From Methylobacterium sp. J-088 (GTDB lineage: Bacteria > Pseudomonadota > Alphaproteobacteria > Rhizobiales > Beijerinckiaceae), in the NCBI RefSeq assembly GCF_022829295.1, contig NZ_JAKSYH010000057.1, positions 62,001 through 126,000 on the forward strand: a stretch of DNA of 64,000 nucleotides. Reading direction: 5' to 3'. Of the stretch, positions 47,729 to 56,159 are shown piece after piece. A model generated the notes under the pieces. It was not told where the DNA came from. It ran no database searches and worked only from the letters and a program-made list of their open reading frames with translations. Made by a program: the position numbers and the translations under genes. Numbering within the stretch: position 1 is the stretch's first letter; every line of letters starts with the position of its first letter.

Positions 47729-48538
47729 TCAGGACGGGCGGACAGGCAGGACCGAGCCGCGGTAGCGGGTGCGGATGAACGCTGCGACCTCGGCCGAGGT
47801 CAGCAGCGTGCCGAGGCGCAGCACGCGGGCATCCTTCACCAGGCCCTCGGTCGTGACGAGGACGTTCGCATACGGGTTGCCCTCGGCGCGTTCGAGCGCG
47901 AGCGCATCCCGCGCGGGCTCCAGCCCCGCTTCCAACGCGTAATTGCCGTTGATCACCGCGAGGGCGACGTCATCGAGGGAGCGCGGTAATTGCGGCGGCG
48001 CGATCTCGACGAAGCGAAGGTTTTTCGGATTCGCGATGATGTCATCCAGGGTTGCGAGCGCACCCGCGTCCTTCGCGCGCAGCCGGATCAACCCGTTGGC
48101 CTGCAACAGCAACAGCCCGCGATTGGTGTTCGAGACGGTGTTCGACAGGGAGACGACACCGCCTGCCGGCAAGGCATCGAGCGCTTTGACGCGACGGCTG
48201 TACAACCCGAGCGGTTCGATATGCACCGCCGCGACGACGGCGAAGCGTACCCCCATGGCGGCCTGCTCCGTGCGGAGGAAGGGCACGTGCTGGAAGTAGT
48301 TGGCGTCGGCGTCGCCATCCCGCAGCAGGGCGTTCGGGCGAAGATCGCCCGAGATCTCAATGATCTTCAGAGGGAGGTCGGCGGCGAGCTTGCCCGCGAC
48401 AAAGTCGAGGATTTCTACGTGTGGAACGGCCGACGCTACGACCCGCAGCGGCCCCGCTGCTGCACGGGTCGGTCCGAGGGTCATGGCCAGGGCGCCGGAC
48501 AGGAAAACACGACGGGTCGCTGCAGGCGCGGTACGCAC
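47729..48538 (-). CDS. Second MetQ/NlpA-family substrate-binding protein
   Basis: A 269-aa paralogue of MetQ with a twin-arginine-like start (ATRRVFLSGALAMTLGPTRAAA). Motifs: VVASAVPHVEILDFVAGKLAAD, then DADANYFQHVPFLRTEQAAMG and PLGLYSRRVKALDALPAGGVVSLSNTVSNTNRGLLLLQ. Sequence identity to the next MetQ is visibly low, so it is probably for a different sulfur compound sharing the same MetNI. It is the first gene of the operon and faces the AT-rich gap. Confidence 0.9.
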   Translation of the reverse strand: MRTAPAATRRVFLSGALAMTLGPTRAAAGPLRVVASAVPHVEILDFVAGKLAADLPLKIIEISGDLRPNALLRDGDADANYFQHVPFLRTEQAAMGVRFAVVAAVHIEPLGLYSRRVKALDALPAGGVVSLSNTVSNTNRGLLLLQANGLIRLRAKDAGALATLDDIIANPKNLRFVEIAPPQLPRSLDDVALAVINGNYALEAGLEPARDALALERAEGNPYANVLVTTEGLVKDARVLRLGTLLTSAEVAAFIRTRYRGSVLPVRPS

Positions 48539-49435
48539 TTTTCACAGTCATCTTGTAGATGAACGTTCTTCTTCATGTCCCAAAACACAACAAATCGTGC
48601 AAGAGTAGCGACTATCGAATTTTGACCCGTTTGAGAAGCATTGTTTCGGAGTTCTGCGGTCCGAGACTATCGATGTTCTCCCCGCTCGCCGTCGTCATGG
48701 ATTTCGGCCATTCGACATGAGTCGGTTCCGGGCTGCGGGCAGGTCGGAGCCGTCTGTCGCCGTCCGCTTCGACGCCTGCCAAGCTGGCGACGGGAAGATC
48801 GGTTTTCCGCCAGCTCGGGCGCGGCTGCCGACGACACCCGACCGTTGAAGGGTGACGGCCTTGGCGGGGATTTGCGGCCTGATCGGTGGGACGCCGTTCG
48901 TAGCCTCCCCGAGAAAGCCGCGCCCCCCCCATCGGGGTCCGGATGATCCAACGAAAAGGTCTTCCATATATTTTGGTTCATGCAGAAGGACGATGCAAAT
49001 TGAGCCTTTGCGGGAGCAAAATATTTTTTCGCAATCAATCTTCGGGCTCATTTGTCGACGGATCGCTCGGCGACAGTTGGGAGGGCGGCAACAAGAAAAT
49101 TCTTCATCCCGAGATGAAGACGCGTTTGAAATTGCCGAGATGGCGTTGAATTGGCGCAATTATCATTTTGATTTAAATCGTTTTCCAGAAAATACTTTGG
49201 GTCTCTTGCGCGTGGCCGATCGACCGGGGGTGATGGGAAAAGCATCTCCGGCGATTGCGATCCGGGCGGCCCGCCACGCCGCAATTTCCTATCCGCGTCG
49301 CGACAACACTTGGATCGCGCGGTTGAGGCGCGCGATCTTTAGGACTGGCCCCTGCTTGACTTGACCGCGCGATTCTTTCCTGAGCTCTCCACGATCCGCC
49401 ATTTCCGCAGGGCGACGCTTCTCAAGGTATCGTTG
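48539..49435. other. AT-rich divergent intergenic region between sulfur operons
   Basis: About 900 bp between two divergent operons. Two stretches (48540-48660 and 48940-49230) are clearly AT-rich against the GC-rich background, with T-runs. They probably hold the promoters and operators of both operons. A small hairpin TCATC-TTGTA-GATGA (48548-48562) lies next to the first gene. Open frames here (for example 48852-49364 plus) show no domain or codon bias. No known riboswitch consensus was recognised. Confidence 0.5.
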
Positions 49436-50419
49436 ATGTCCGCAACCCGCAGACTCGTCCTGGCCGCCGGCCTCGCCCTGGCGATCCTGCCGGGATCGTT
49501 CGGGCAGATGGCCCACGCCGAGGATCCGACGGAGATCCGCCTCGATTGGGCGACCTACAATCCGGTCGGCCTTCTGCTGAAGGAGAAGGGCTTTCTGGAG
49601 GAAGCGCTGGCGCCGAAGGGTATCAAGGTCCGCTGGGTCCAATCGCTCGGATCGAACAAGGCGCTTGAGTACCTGAGTGCCGGCGCGATCGATGTCGGCT
49701 CGGCGGCGGGCGCCGCCGCCCTCGTGGCGCGGATCAACGGCAATCCAATCCGCGCGGTCTACGCCTTCTCGCGCCCGGAATGGACGGCCCTTGTCACCCG
49801 CAAGGACGCCGGCATCGCCAAGCCCGCCGACCTGAAGGGGAAACGCGTCGCGGTAACCCGGGGTACCGATCCGCACATCTTCCTGATCCGCGCGCTCCAG
49901 GGTGCAGGCCTGACCGAGAAGGACGCCAAGCTCGTCCTACTCCAGCATGCGGATGGGCGTACCGCCCTCGACCGCGGGGACGTCGACGCCTGGGCGGGGC
50001 TCGACCCGATGATGGCCGCGGCCGAGATCGAGAACGGCGACGTGCTGTTTTACCGCGACGCAGCGGCCAACACCTGGGGCCTGCTCGATGTCCGCGAGGC
50101 GTTCGCGCAGGCCCATCCCGATCTCGTTCAGGCGGTCATAGCGGCCTACGAGCGCGCCCGGGCCTACGCGCTGGCCAACCCGCAGGCGCTCAGCGCGTCC
50201 CTGGTCGCCGCCACCAAGCTGCCCGAACCGGTGATCGCCCGCCAACTGGAGCGCACCGACCTGTCGCAGCCGACGATCGGACCTGCGCAAGCGGAAGCGA
50301 TCAAAGCGGCTGGCATTGCCCTTCAGCAGGCCGGGGTGATCCCGGCCGGCACGGATGTCGCCGCCGCGGTCGATGCTCTGCTCGATACGCGCTTCAATAA
50401 TCCTGTCGCCGGCCGTTGA
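49436..50419 (+). CDS. ssuA: Aliphatic sulfonate-type ABC substrate-binding protein
   Basis: About 327 aa from the ATG at 49436, with a signal peptide (RLVLAAGLALAILPGSFGQMAHAE). The NitT/TauT/SsuA fold is visible: IRLDWATYNPVGLLLKEKGFLEEAL, KALEYLSAGAIDVGSAAGAAALVA, LVTRKDAGIAKPADLKGKRVAVTRGTDPHIFLIRAL and RTALDRGDVDAWAGLDPM. SsuA proteins bind alkanesulfonates as sulfur source. The symbol is by family resemblance. It overlaps nothing and precedes the permease by 7 bp. Confidence 0.85.
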   Translation: MSATRRLVLAAGLALAILPGSFGQMAHAEDPTEIRLDWATYNPVGLLLKEKGFLEEALAPKGIKVRWVQSLGSNKALEYLSAGAIDVGSAAGAAALVARINGNPIRAVYAFSRPEWTALVTRKDAGIAKPADLKGKRVAVTRGTDPHIFLIRALQGAGLTEKDAKLVLLQHADGRTALDRGDVDAWAGLDPMMAAAEIENGDVLFYRDAAANTWGLLDVREAFAQAHPDLVQAVIAAYERARAYALANPQALSASLVAATKLPEPVIARQLERTDLSQPTIGPAQAEAIKAAGIALQQAGVIPAGTDVAAAVDALLDTRFNNPVAGR

Positions 50420-50426
50420 GGCGGGG

Positions 50427-51218
50427 ATGCCAGTGTTGCGACAGGGTGGCCGCGTCGGCCTCGGGGTCGGTCTCGCGCTCGCGCTTCCGATGGCCCTTGC
50501 GGTCGGATGGGAGATCGCGGTCGATACCGGTGCGGCATCCGGGCGCCTCTTGCCGCCGCCGAGCCGGATCGGCGCCACGCTTTTCGAACTCGCCGCGTCG
50601 GGCGATCTCCTGTCCCACGTCGAAGCGACGCTGATCCGCGTCGGCCTCGGTTTCCTCGGGGGCGCCGCCGCCGGGATTCTGATGGGTACCGCGGTCGCGA
50701 TGTTGCCGCTGGTGCGCCGGATCTGCGATCCGAGCCTGCAGGCGCTGCGCGCGGTTCCGTCGCTCGCCTGGGTCCCACTCTTTATCCTCTGGTTCGGTAT
50801 CTTGGAGACGCCGAAGATCCTGCTGATCGCCGTCGGGGTCTTCTTTCCCGTCTATGTCGGCGTGTCCGGAGCGATCGCATCGGTCGATCGCAAGCTCGTC
50901 GAGGTCGGACGGATCTATCGGTTGTCGCGCCTCGCCATGGCCCGGCGCATCCTGCTGCCCGCAGTGCTGCCGGCGACCCTGGTCGGGCTGCGCACCGGCC
51001 TCGGTCTCGGCTTCCTTTTCGTGGTCGCGGCCGAACTCATGGGGGCCTCCGAGGGCCTCGGCTACCTGCTCGTCGATGGCCAGCAACTCGGCAAGCCCGA
51101 TCAGATCCTCGCCGCGATCATCGCCTTCGCGCTGGCCGGGAAGCTGGCCGATACGCTCTTCGTCGTGCTGACCCGCCCCTTGACGCGCTGGCAGGATACG
51201 GCGCGGGAAAGCCTGTAA
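50427..51218 (+). CDS. ssuC: Sulfonate-type ABC permease
   Basis: About 263 aa from the ATG at 50427 with six hydrophobic helices. GLGVGLALALPMALAVGWEIAVD opens it, LLPPPSRIGATLFELAASGDLLSHVEATLIRVGLGFLGG is the usual SsuC/TauC stretch, and the coupling loop is GAIASVDRKLVEVGRIYRLSRLAMARRILLPAVLPATLVGLRTGLG. Longer in-frame starts to 50355 overlap ssuA and are rejected. It works with the neighbouring binding protein and ATPase. Confidence 0.88.
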   Translation: MPVLRQGGRVGLGVGLALALPMALAVGWEIAVDTGAASGRLLPPPSRIGATLFELAASGDLLSHVEATLIRVGLGFLGGAAAGILMGTAVAMLPLVRRICDPSLQALRAVPSLAWVPLFILWFGILETPKILLIAVGVFFPVYVGVSGAIASVDRKLVEVGRIYRLSRLAMARRILLPAVLPATLVGLRTGLGLGFLFVVAAELMGASEGLGYLLVDGQQLGKPDQILAAIIAFALAGKLADTLFVVLTRPLTRWQDTARESL

Positions 51219-51293
51219 TGGCCGAACGCCAAGGTGGTGGGGTTCTGGTCTCGTCTCGCACTCTGTAATGTTTCGCTCGTTCCAGGATTGCCT

Positions 51294-52076
51294 GTGCTGA
51301 TCGTCGATGCCCTCTCAAAGACTTATGCGGACGGCACGCAGGCGCTTTCCGACATCGGCCTGTCGGCCGCGCCCGGCGAGATCGTTGCGCTCATCGGCGG
51401 ATCCGGCTGCGGCAAGACGACGTTGCTTCGGCTGATCGCGGGACTCGATCGCGCCAGCGCGGGGGCCGTGGAGGTCGCTGGCGAGACGATCCTTGAGCCG
51501 CATCCCCGTGTCGGCGTCGTTTTCCAGGAACCGCGGCTGCTGCCCTGGTTGACCGTCGCCGATAATGTCGGCTTCGGTCTTGGCGGTCTCGGGCGATCGG
51601 AGAACCGGGCACGTGTCGCCGAAGCCCTGGAGCGGGTCGGTCTGGCCGAGCATGGCCGCCGCTGGCCACGGGAGCTGTCCGGCGGTCAGCAGCAACGCGT
51701 GGCCATCGCCCGGGCGTTCGTCCCGCGGCCGCGGGTGCTGCTGCTCGATGAACCCTTCTCCGCGCTCGATGCCTTCACGCGCCGCGGCCTGCATGAGCAG
51801 CTGCTCGATCTCTGGGCCGCGTCGAAACCCACGATCCTGATCGTCACGCATGACGTGGGTGAGGCCGTGACGCTGGCCGACCGGGTCGTGGTGATGCGGC
51901 CGAAGCCGGGCCGGCTCGAAGAGACCGTCGCGATCGATCTGCCGCGCCCGCGCGATCCGGTCTCGGCGCGCTACGAGGAGGCGGTGCGCCGGGTCATGGC
52001 CGCCCTCGATCGCTCATTGCATCCTCCGACCACCCGCCGTGACCCGGCACCCGAGATGCGCGCCGGCTGGTGGTAG
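51294..52076 (+). CDS. ssuB: Sulfonate-type ABC transporter ATPase
   Basis: About 260 aa from a GTG at 51294 preceded by CCAGGA; an earlier in-frame GTG at 51234 is possible but has a poorer ribosome-binding site. Walker A is LIGGSGCGKTTLLRL, the Q-loop VVFQEPRLLPWLTVADNV, the signature LSGGQQQRVAIARAF, Walker B VLLLDEPFSALD and the H-loop LIVTHDVGEAV. It completes the SsuA-C-B-like sulfonate importer. It converges with the acyl-CoA ligase gene over a shared stem-loop. Confidence 0.9.
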   Translation: MLIVDALSKTYADGTQALSDIGLSAAPGEIVALIGGSGCGKTTLLRLIAGLDRASAGAVEVAGETILEPHPRVGVVFQEPRLLPWLTVADNVGFGLGGLGRSENRARVAEALERVGLAEHGRRWPRELSGGQQQRVAIARAFVPRPRVLLLDEPFSALDAFTRRGLHEQLLDLWAASKPTILIVTHDVGEAVTLADRVVVMRPKPGRLEETVAIDLPRPRDPVSARYEEAVRRVMAALDRSLHPPTTRRDPAPEMRAGWW

Positions 52077-52128
52077 AACCGTTCGCTGCCATGCCGAGGG
52101 TCGGACGGCGATCGCAGGTCGAGCAATC

Positions 52129-52166
52129 GGGACGGGATCGCGGCGATCGGCCATCCGATCCGTCCC
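52129..52166. terminator. Shared stem-loop between converging genes
   Basis: GGGACGGGATCG (52129-52140) pairs with CGATCCGTCCC (52156-52166): 11 bp with one bulged G, loop 15 nt. It lies 52 bp past the ssuB stop and 1 bp past the stop of the minus-strand ligase gene, a position that suits a bidirectional terminator. No long U-run is present. Confidence 0.5.
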
Positions 52167-52167
52167 G

Positions 52168-53691
52168 TCACGCGGTTCTGATCGTCTCCTCGGCGCGCAG
52201 GCGTAGGGCCGTGCGGTCGATCTTGTTGGTCGAGGCCAGCGGCAGCGCGTCGACGAACCAGACCCGGCGAGGATGCTGATAGGCCGGCGCGTGGGCAAGC
52301 GCGTGTGCCTTGAGGGCGGCCTCGTCGACAAGGGCCCCGGGCCGGCGGACGACGAAGGCGACGGGCTTGGTGCCCTTGATGGCGTCGTCCACGGGCACCA
52401 CGCAGGCCTGGAGCACCGCGGGGTGGCGCTCCAACACGATCTCGACCTCGCCGGGAAAAATGTTCTCGCCGCCGGAGACGAACATGTCGTCGGTCCGGCC
52501 GACGAAATAGTAGAATCCGTCCGCGTCGCGGCGAAAAACGTCGCCGGTGTCGTAGAAGCCGTCCGCCGTGATCGGCACCGGCACGTCCGGCCGGTTGTGG
52601 TAACCGAGCATGATCGCGGGGCTGCGCACCTGCAGGATGCCGATCTCCGGTCCATTGGGCCCGACAAGGCGCAATACGACCTGGGGATGCGGCGCGCCGA
52701 CTGACGCGACTGGCGTCGGCAGGCCGTCCGGATGGTTGCCGAACACGACCGGGCCGCCCTCGGTGGTGCCGTAGGCATTGAGGATGCGGGCGTTCGGCAG
52801 AAGGGTGCGGATCTGCCGGGCCAGGGCGTCGTTGACCGGCGCCGATCCCATTCGCACCGTGTGCACGCCGGTGAGGTCGGCCTCCGCGAGGAGATCAGGC
52901 TCCCGCAGCATCATGGCGATCATCGGCGGCACGGCGGTGAGCCACGTGCAGCTGTGTCGGTCGATCGCCGCGATGTAGGCCCGGGCCTCGAATTGCGGCA
53001 GCAGCACCATCGTGGCGCCGGCCGCACAGACGAGGAGCGCCAGGGCCAGAGCGTTCATGTGGTAGAGCGGTGCCGCCACGAGCAACCGGTCGTCGCGCAG
53101 GTCCGTCTCCGCGGCGCGCGTCCGGGCCACCCAGAGATGGCTGGCATGGCTCAGCCGCACGCCCTTCGGTCGCCCCGTGGAGCCGGACGTATAGAGGAAC
53201 AGGGCTGCTTCGTCGGGCTCGGGCACGATCGGCACGAAGGGGCCGGGATCGAGCCAGGCCGCAAAGCCGTCCCGCCCCCCATCGTCGAACACGGCGACCC
53301 GAACGTCGAGATCGAGCTCCGCCAGCATCGCCCGACGCGGGCCGTCGCAGAGCACGAGCTGTGCGCCGCAATCGTCAAGCACGGCGGCGATCGTGGCCGG
53401 CGGAAACTTGTGATTGACCGGGATCGGAACCACGCCGGCCCGCATCGCGCCGAGAAGCGCCGCGATGGTGTCGGGCCGGTTGGCCGCGAGGATCGCGATC
53501 CGCGTCCCGCGGGCGATCCCGCCACGCGCGAGGCCTCGCGCGAAGGCGTCGGCTCGGGCGTCGAGGTCGGCGCGAGTCATCACCTCGGGCTCGCCATCGG
53601 GGGCGACGCCGATGATCAGCGGCTTGTCCGGCGGTCCGGACCGATCGACGAGGTCGCCGAGATTGGTCACATCGGTGGCCGGGCGCATCAT
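52168..53691 (-). CDS. AMP-dependent acyl-CoA ligase
   Basis: About 507 aa from the ATG at 53691, which overlaps the upstream stop (ATGA). It is an ANL-superfamily adenylating enzyme: ALFLYTSGSTGRPKGVRLSH (P-loop), NAYGTTEGGPVVFG (A5), GFYDTGDVFRRDADGFYYFVGR (A7-A8), SGGENIFPGEVE and the C-terminal lysine in ASTNKIDRTALR. It should activate a carboxylic acid to its CoA thioester. It is the last gene of the GntR operon, so its acid is probably the product of the pathway. Specificity is unknown. Confidence 0.93.
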   Translation of the reverse strand: MMRPATDVTNLGDLVDRSGPPDKPLIIGVAPDGEPEVMTRADLDARADAFARGLARGGIARGTRIAILAANRPDTIAALLGAMRAGVVPIPVNHKFPPATIAAVLDDCGAQLVLCDGPRRAMLAELDLDVRVAVFDDGGRDGFAAWLDPGPFVPIVPEPDEAALFLYTSGSTGRPKGVRLSHASHLWVARTRAAETDLRDDRLLVAAPLYHMNALALALLVCAAGATMVLLPQFEARAYIAAIDRHSCTWLTAVPPMIAMMLREPDLLAEADLTGVHTVRMGSAPVNDALARQIRTLLPNARILNAYGTTEGGPVVFGNHPDGLPTPVASVGAPHPQVVLRLVGPNGPEIGILQVRSPAIMLGYHNRPDVPVPITADGFYDTGDVFRRDADGFYYFVGRTDDMFVSGGENIFPGEVEIVLERHPAVLQACVVPVDDAIKGTKPVAFVVRRPGALVDEAALKAHALAHAPAYQHPRRVWFVDALPLASTNKIDRTALRLRAEETIRTA

Positions 53692-54500
53692 GGGGCTGCC
53701 CTGCACGGGAGACGGAGGCCGAAGGCCGGCAGCGTCAGCTCGGCCGTGTCCGGCCCGTGCCGGACCCACGTCGCCGCCGGAAGGGCAGCCGCGCGGGCCT
53801 CAAGGGCGTCGAGGCCGCGGAAGCGCAACGCCAGGGCGGCGAAGCGGGCCGCCAGTCCCGGCACAATCGCGATCCGCGTCTCTCCGAGCCGGAGGGTCCA
53901 GACGCCACCCGCCGCCTCGGCCGGCGCGCCGCTCGCGGCCGCGTAGAGAGGGGCGTCGGCCTCGGGTGCGGGGCTCTCGATCGTCAGCGTGTCGATCCCC
54001 GAAAAGCCGTTCGGATGGTCGAGCCATTCTGTGCGCCAGACGAGATCCGGGGTCAGGTGCTCGCAATGGTAGAGACGACCCGCCAGAAATAAGTGTGCCG
54101 GGACCCGCACCGTACGGAACCGGGCCGCTTCCTCGCGTCCATCGACAATCACCGGACGCGTAAAAGCGACGGGCTGGCCGGCCGCGAGTCCTACAGCGGC
54201 GAGGCGGGCTTGGGTCGCGTCGGCGTCCCGGCTTGCCACCACGAGGCCGTTCAGGCCGAAGGGGCTGTCCAGAACGTCCTGTCGCTGCGCGCCGTTCTCG
54301 GGCACGCCGACGAGTTCCAGGTAGGGGCCCGGCGTCATCATAAGGTGGTTGATCGAGCCAAGCGAGTGGTGGCCGCGGGGCGTTAGCCGGAATCCGAGGG
54401 CGGCGAACAGGTCCGCCGCCTCGTCCATCCGCCGCAACACGTTGATCACCACGTGGTCGAGGGCCCCGTCCGCCGGGGCGGCGGGGTGGCCCCCGGTCAT
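53688..54500 (-). CDS. VOC-family glyoxalase-like protein
   Basis: A 270-aa protein starting at the ATG at 54500, overlapping the thioesterase stop by 4 bp. It matches the long Glyoxalase-like VOC type: LDHVVINVLRRMDEAADLFAALGFRLTPRGHHSLGSINHLMM, PYLELVGVPENG, and HCEHLTPDLVWRTEWLDHPNG, giving His and Glu residues for a metal site. Related proteins act as dioxygenases, isomerases or resistance proteins. It sits between a thioesterase and an acyl-CoA ligase, suggesting action on an acid or acyl intermediate. Confidence 0.82.
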   Translation of the reverse strand: MTGGHPAAPADGALDHVVINVLRRMDEAADLFAALGFRLTPRGHHSLGSINHLMMTPGPYLELVGVPENGAQRQDVLDSPFGLNGLVVASRDADATQARLAAVGLAAGQPVAFTRPVIVDGREEAARFRTVRVPAHLFLAGRLYHCEHLTPDLVWRTEWLDHPNGFSGIDTLTIESPAPEADAPLYAAASGAPAEAAGGVWTLRLGETRIAIVPGLAARFAALALRFRGLDALEARAAALPAATWVRHGPDTAELTLPAFGLRLPCRAAP

Positions 54501-54916
54501 TTGGCCGGCGCCGTCATGTAGACGCCGCGGCCGCTCGCGAGCAGGCGGCCTGAATCGTCGAGAATCTGCGCCTCGGCCACCGAGAGCTGGTTGCCGAACT
54601 TCACCACCGTGCCGCGGCAGGTGAGATCGCCCTGCATCGCCGCGCGATGGTAGTCGACGCGCAGGTCGACAGTGGGAACGCCCCGCCCGGTCTTGGAGAC
54701 CAGCGCCCAGTCGGCGGTGAGATCGACGAGCGTTGCCAGGATGCCGCCGTGGACGTAGCCGCGCTCGGCGTTGACGACCCATTCCGGCCGCCACGTTGCT
54801 TTCAGCTCGATCGTGCCCTCGCCGACGGCGACCACCGAGAGGCCGAGCCACTGGTGGAATGGGCCGCGCAGCAGCAGCGCCTCGACCTGCTCCTTGCTGA
54901 GGGGGGTGTCGGACAT
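54497..54916 (-). CDS. PaaI-like hotdog thioesterase
   Basis: About 139 aa from the ATG at 54916; an earlier in-frame start runs into an intergenic repeat and is rejected. The hotdog fold signature is NAERGYVHGGILATLVDLTADWAL, with the catalytic Asp and His region, followed by VPTVDLRVDYHRAAMQGDLTCRGTVVKFG. PaaI-type enzymes hydrolyse acyl-CoA, especially phenylacetyl or hydroxyphenylacetyl CoA, often to rescue CoA. It overlaps the VOC gene by 4 bp. Confidence 0.9.
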   Translation of the reverse strand: MSDTPLSKEQVEALLLRGPFHQWLGLSVVAVGEGTIELKATWRPEWVVNAERGYVHGGILATLVDLTADWALVSKTGRGVPTVDLRVDYHRAAMQGDLTCRGTVVKFGNQLSVAEAQILDDSGRLLASGRGVYMTAPAK

Positions 54917-54945
54917 GGCTTCGGGATCTCCTCGGGCAGGACTCT

Positions 54946-55053
54946 CCTCCCCCTTGTGGGGAGGAGTTGGAGGTGGGGGTGGCTCAGGATGGGGCGCTGC
55001 GGTGCCTTCTGCGCCACCCCCACCCCTGACCCCTCCCCGCAAGGGGCAGGGGG
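54946..55053. repeat. Imperfect inverted repeat (REP-like intergenic element)
   Basis: The left part (CCCCCTTGTGGGGAGG... GGTGGGGGTGGC, 54949-54983) is matched in reverse by GCCACCCCCACCCC...CCTCCCCGCAAGGGG (55013-55046). Each arm also contains its own small hairpin (CCCCTTGTGGGG, CCCCGCAAGGGG). The layout resembles repetitive palindromic elements scattered in alphaproteobacterial intergenic DNA. It separates the dehydrogenase and thioesterase genes within the operon. Confidence 0.7.
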
Positions 55054-55111
55054 AAAGCCCCTCGGTGCAAGGCGGCGGTAACGCAGCCGAAGGCGCGACC
55101 TCGGGCTGGCG

Positions 55112-56128
55112 TCAGGGGGTGACGACGATCTTGCCCATGACCTCGCGGTCGCGGATCATCCGCAGGCCCTCGGCTGCCTCTTCGAGGGGCAGGAGCTTGT
55201 CGATGGTCGGCTTCAGCGTGCCGGCTTGGATCATCTCCATCAGAGCCGACAGGTCGTCGTCGTAGAAGCTGTTGGAGCCGATCACCTTGAGCTCGAAGCT
55301 CCAGATATAGCGGAGATCCTCCTTCGGATCGTGCCCTGCGGTCGCTCCGCAGACGAGCAGCGTGCCACCGCGCTTCAGACACTTGAGCGAGGGCACCCAG
55401 GTGTCGCCGCCGGTGAAGTTGATCACCACGTCGACGCCGCCCTCGTAGGTCCGGCGCTGGGGCTTGCCGTACTGCTGGATCGCCCACTTGGAGAAGTCGG
55501 TTTCGCGGTAATTGACGACGTGGTCGGCGCCTAGTGCCTTAAGCGCCGCCATCTTCTCTTCGCTGCCTGCGCACGCGATCACCTCGGCGCCGAGCTGCTT
55601 GGCCAGCATCACGCAGCCCGTCCCGACGCCGCCGCTCGCGCCGAGGATCAGGACCGTGTCGCCGGCCTTCACCGTGTTGTGGGTGATCAGCATGCGGTGG
55701 GCCGTGCCGTAGGCCACCGGCAGCGAGGCGGCATCTGCGTAGCTCACGTCCGGTGGCATCGCGATCAGCTGGCTCGTCGAGACCCGGCAATATTCGGCCA
55801 TGCCGCCGTCGAGCATCTCGCCCATCAGGCCCTTGGCCTTGTTGAGCGGGTTGACCAGCACTCGGTCGCCGACGCGCCACTCCGCGACGCCGTCGCCGAG
55901 CTCGACGATCTGTCCGGCCATGTCGAGGCCGATCACCACCGGCATCGGCACCTTGATGCCAGGCATGCCCTTCACGGTGAACACGTCATGGTAGTTGAAC
56001 GAGGACGCGCCGACCCGGATCACGACTTCGCCCGCGCCGGGGGACGGCTTCGGATAGTCGTTCACCACCTTCAGCGTGTCGATATCACCGTGCGCCTCCA
56101 GCACGAGCGCCTTCATGGTTTCAGCCAT
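55112..56128 (-). CDS. Quinone oxidoreductase-type medium-chain dehydrogenase
   Basis: A 338-aa MDR enzyme: MKALVLEAHGDIDTLKVV opening, SSFNYHDVFTVKGMPG, PMPVVIGLDMAGQIVELGDGV, the nucleotide-binding LILGASGGVGTGCVMLAKQLGA and ADHVVNYRETDFS. It keeps the GHE-like zone as GLDMAG and has a serine/asparagine-rich active site rather than cysteine zinc ligands, so a zinc-free NADPH quinone/enone reductase is more likely than an alcohol dehydrogenase. It is the first enzyme gene after the ABC transporter in the operon. Confidence 0.88.
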   Translation of the reverse strand: MAETMKALVLEAHGDIDTLKVVNDYPKPSPGAGEVVIRVGASSFNYHDVFTVKGMPGIKVPMPVVIGLDMAGQIVELGDGVAEWRVGDRVLVNPLNKAKGLMGEMLDGGMAEYCRVSTSQLIAMPPDVSYADAASLPVAYGTAHRMLITHNTVKAGDTVLILGASGGVGTGCVMLAKQLGAEVIACAGSEEKMAALKALGADHVVNYRETDFSKWAIQQYGKPQRRTYEGGVDVVINFTGGDTWVPSLKCLKRGGTLLVCGATAGHDPKEDLRYIWSFELKVIGSNSFYDDDLSALMEMIQAGTLKPTIDKLLPLEEAAEGLRMIRDREVMGKIVVTP

Positions 56129-56159
56129 CGTGAAAACCCTCTTCTGTAGGTCGGGAAGG

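Noticed and set aside
48852..49364. 170-codon plus-strand frame in the sulfur intergenic region
   Set aside because: AT-rich middle, no codon bias and no domain; spans the likely promoter region.
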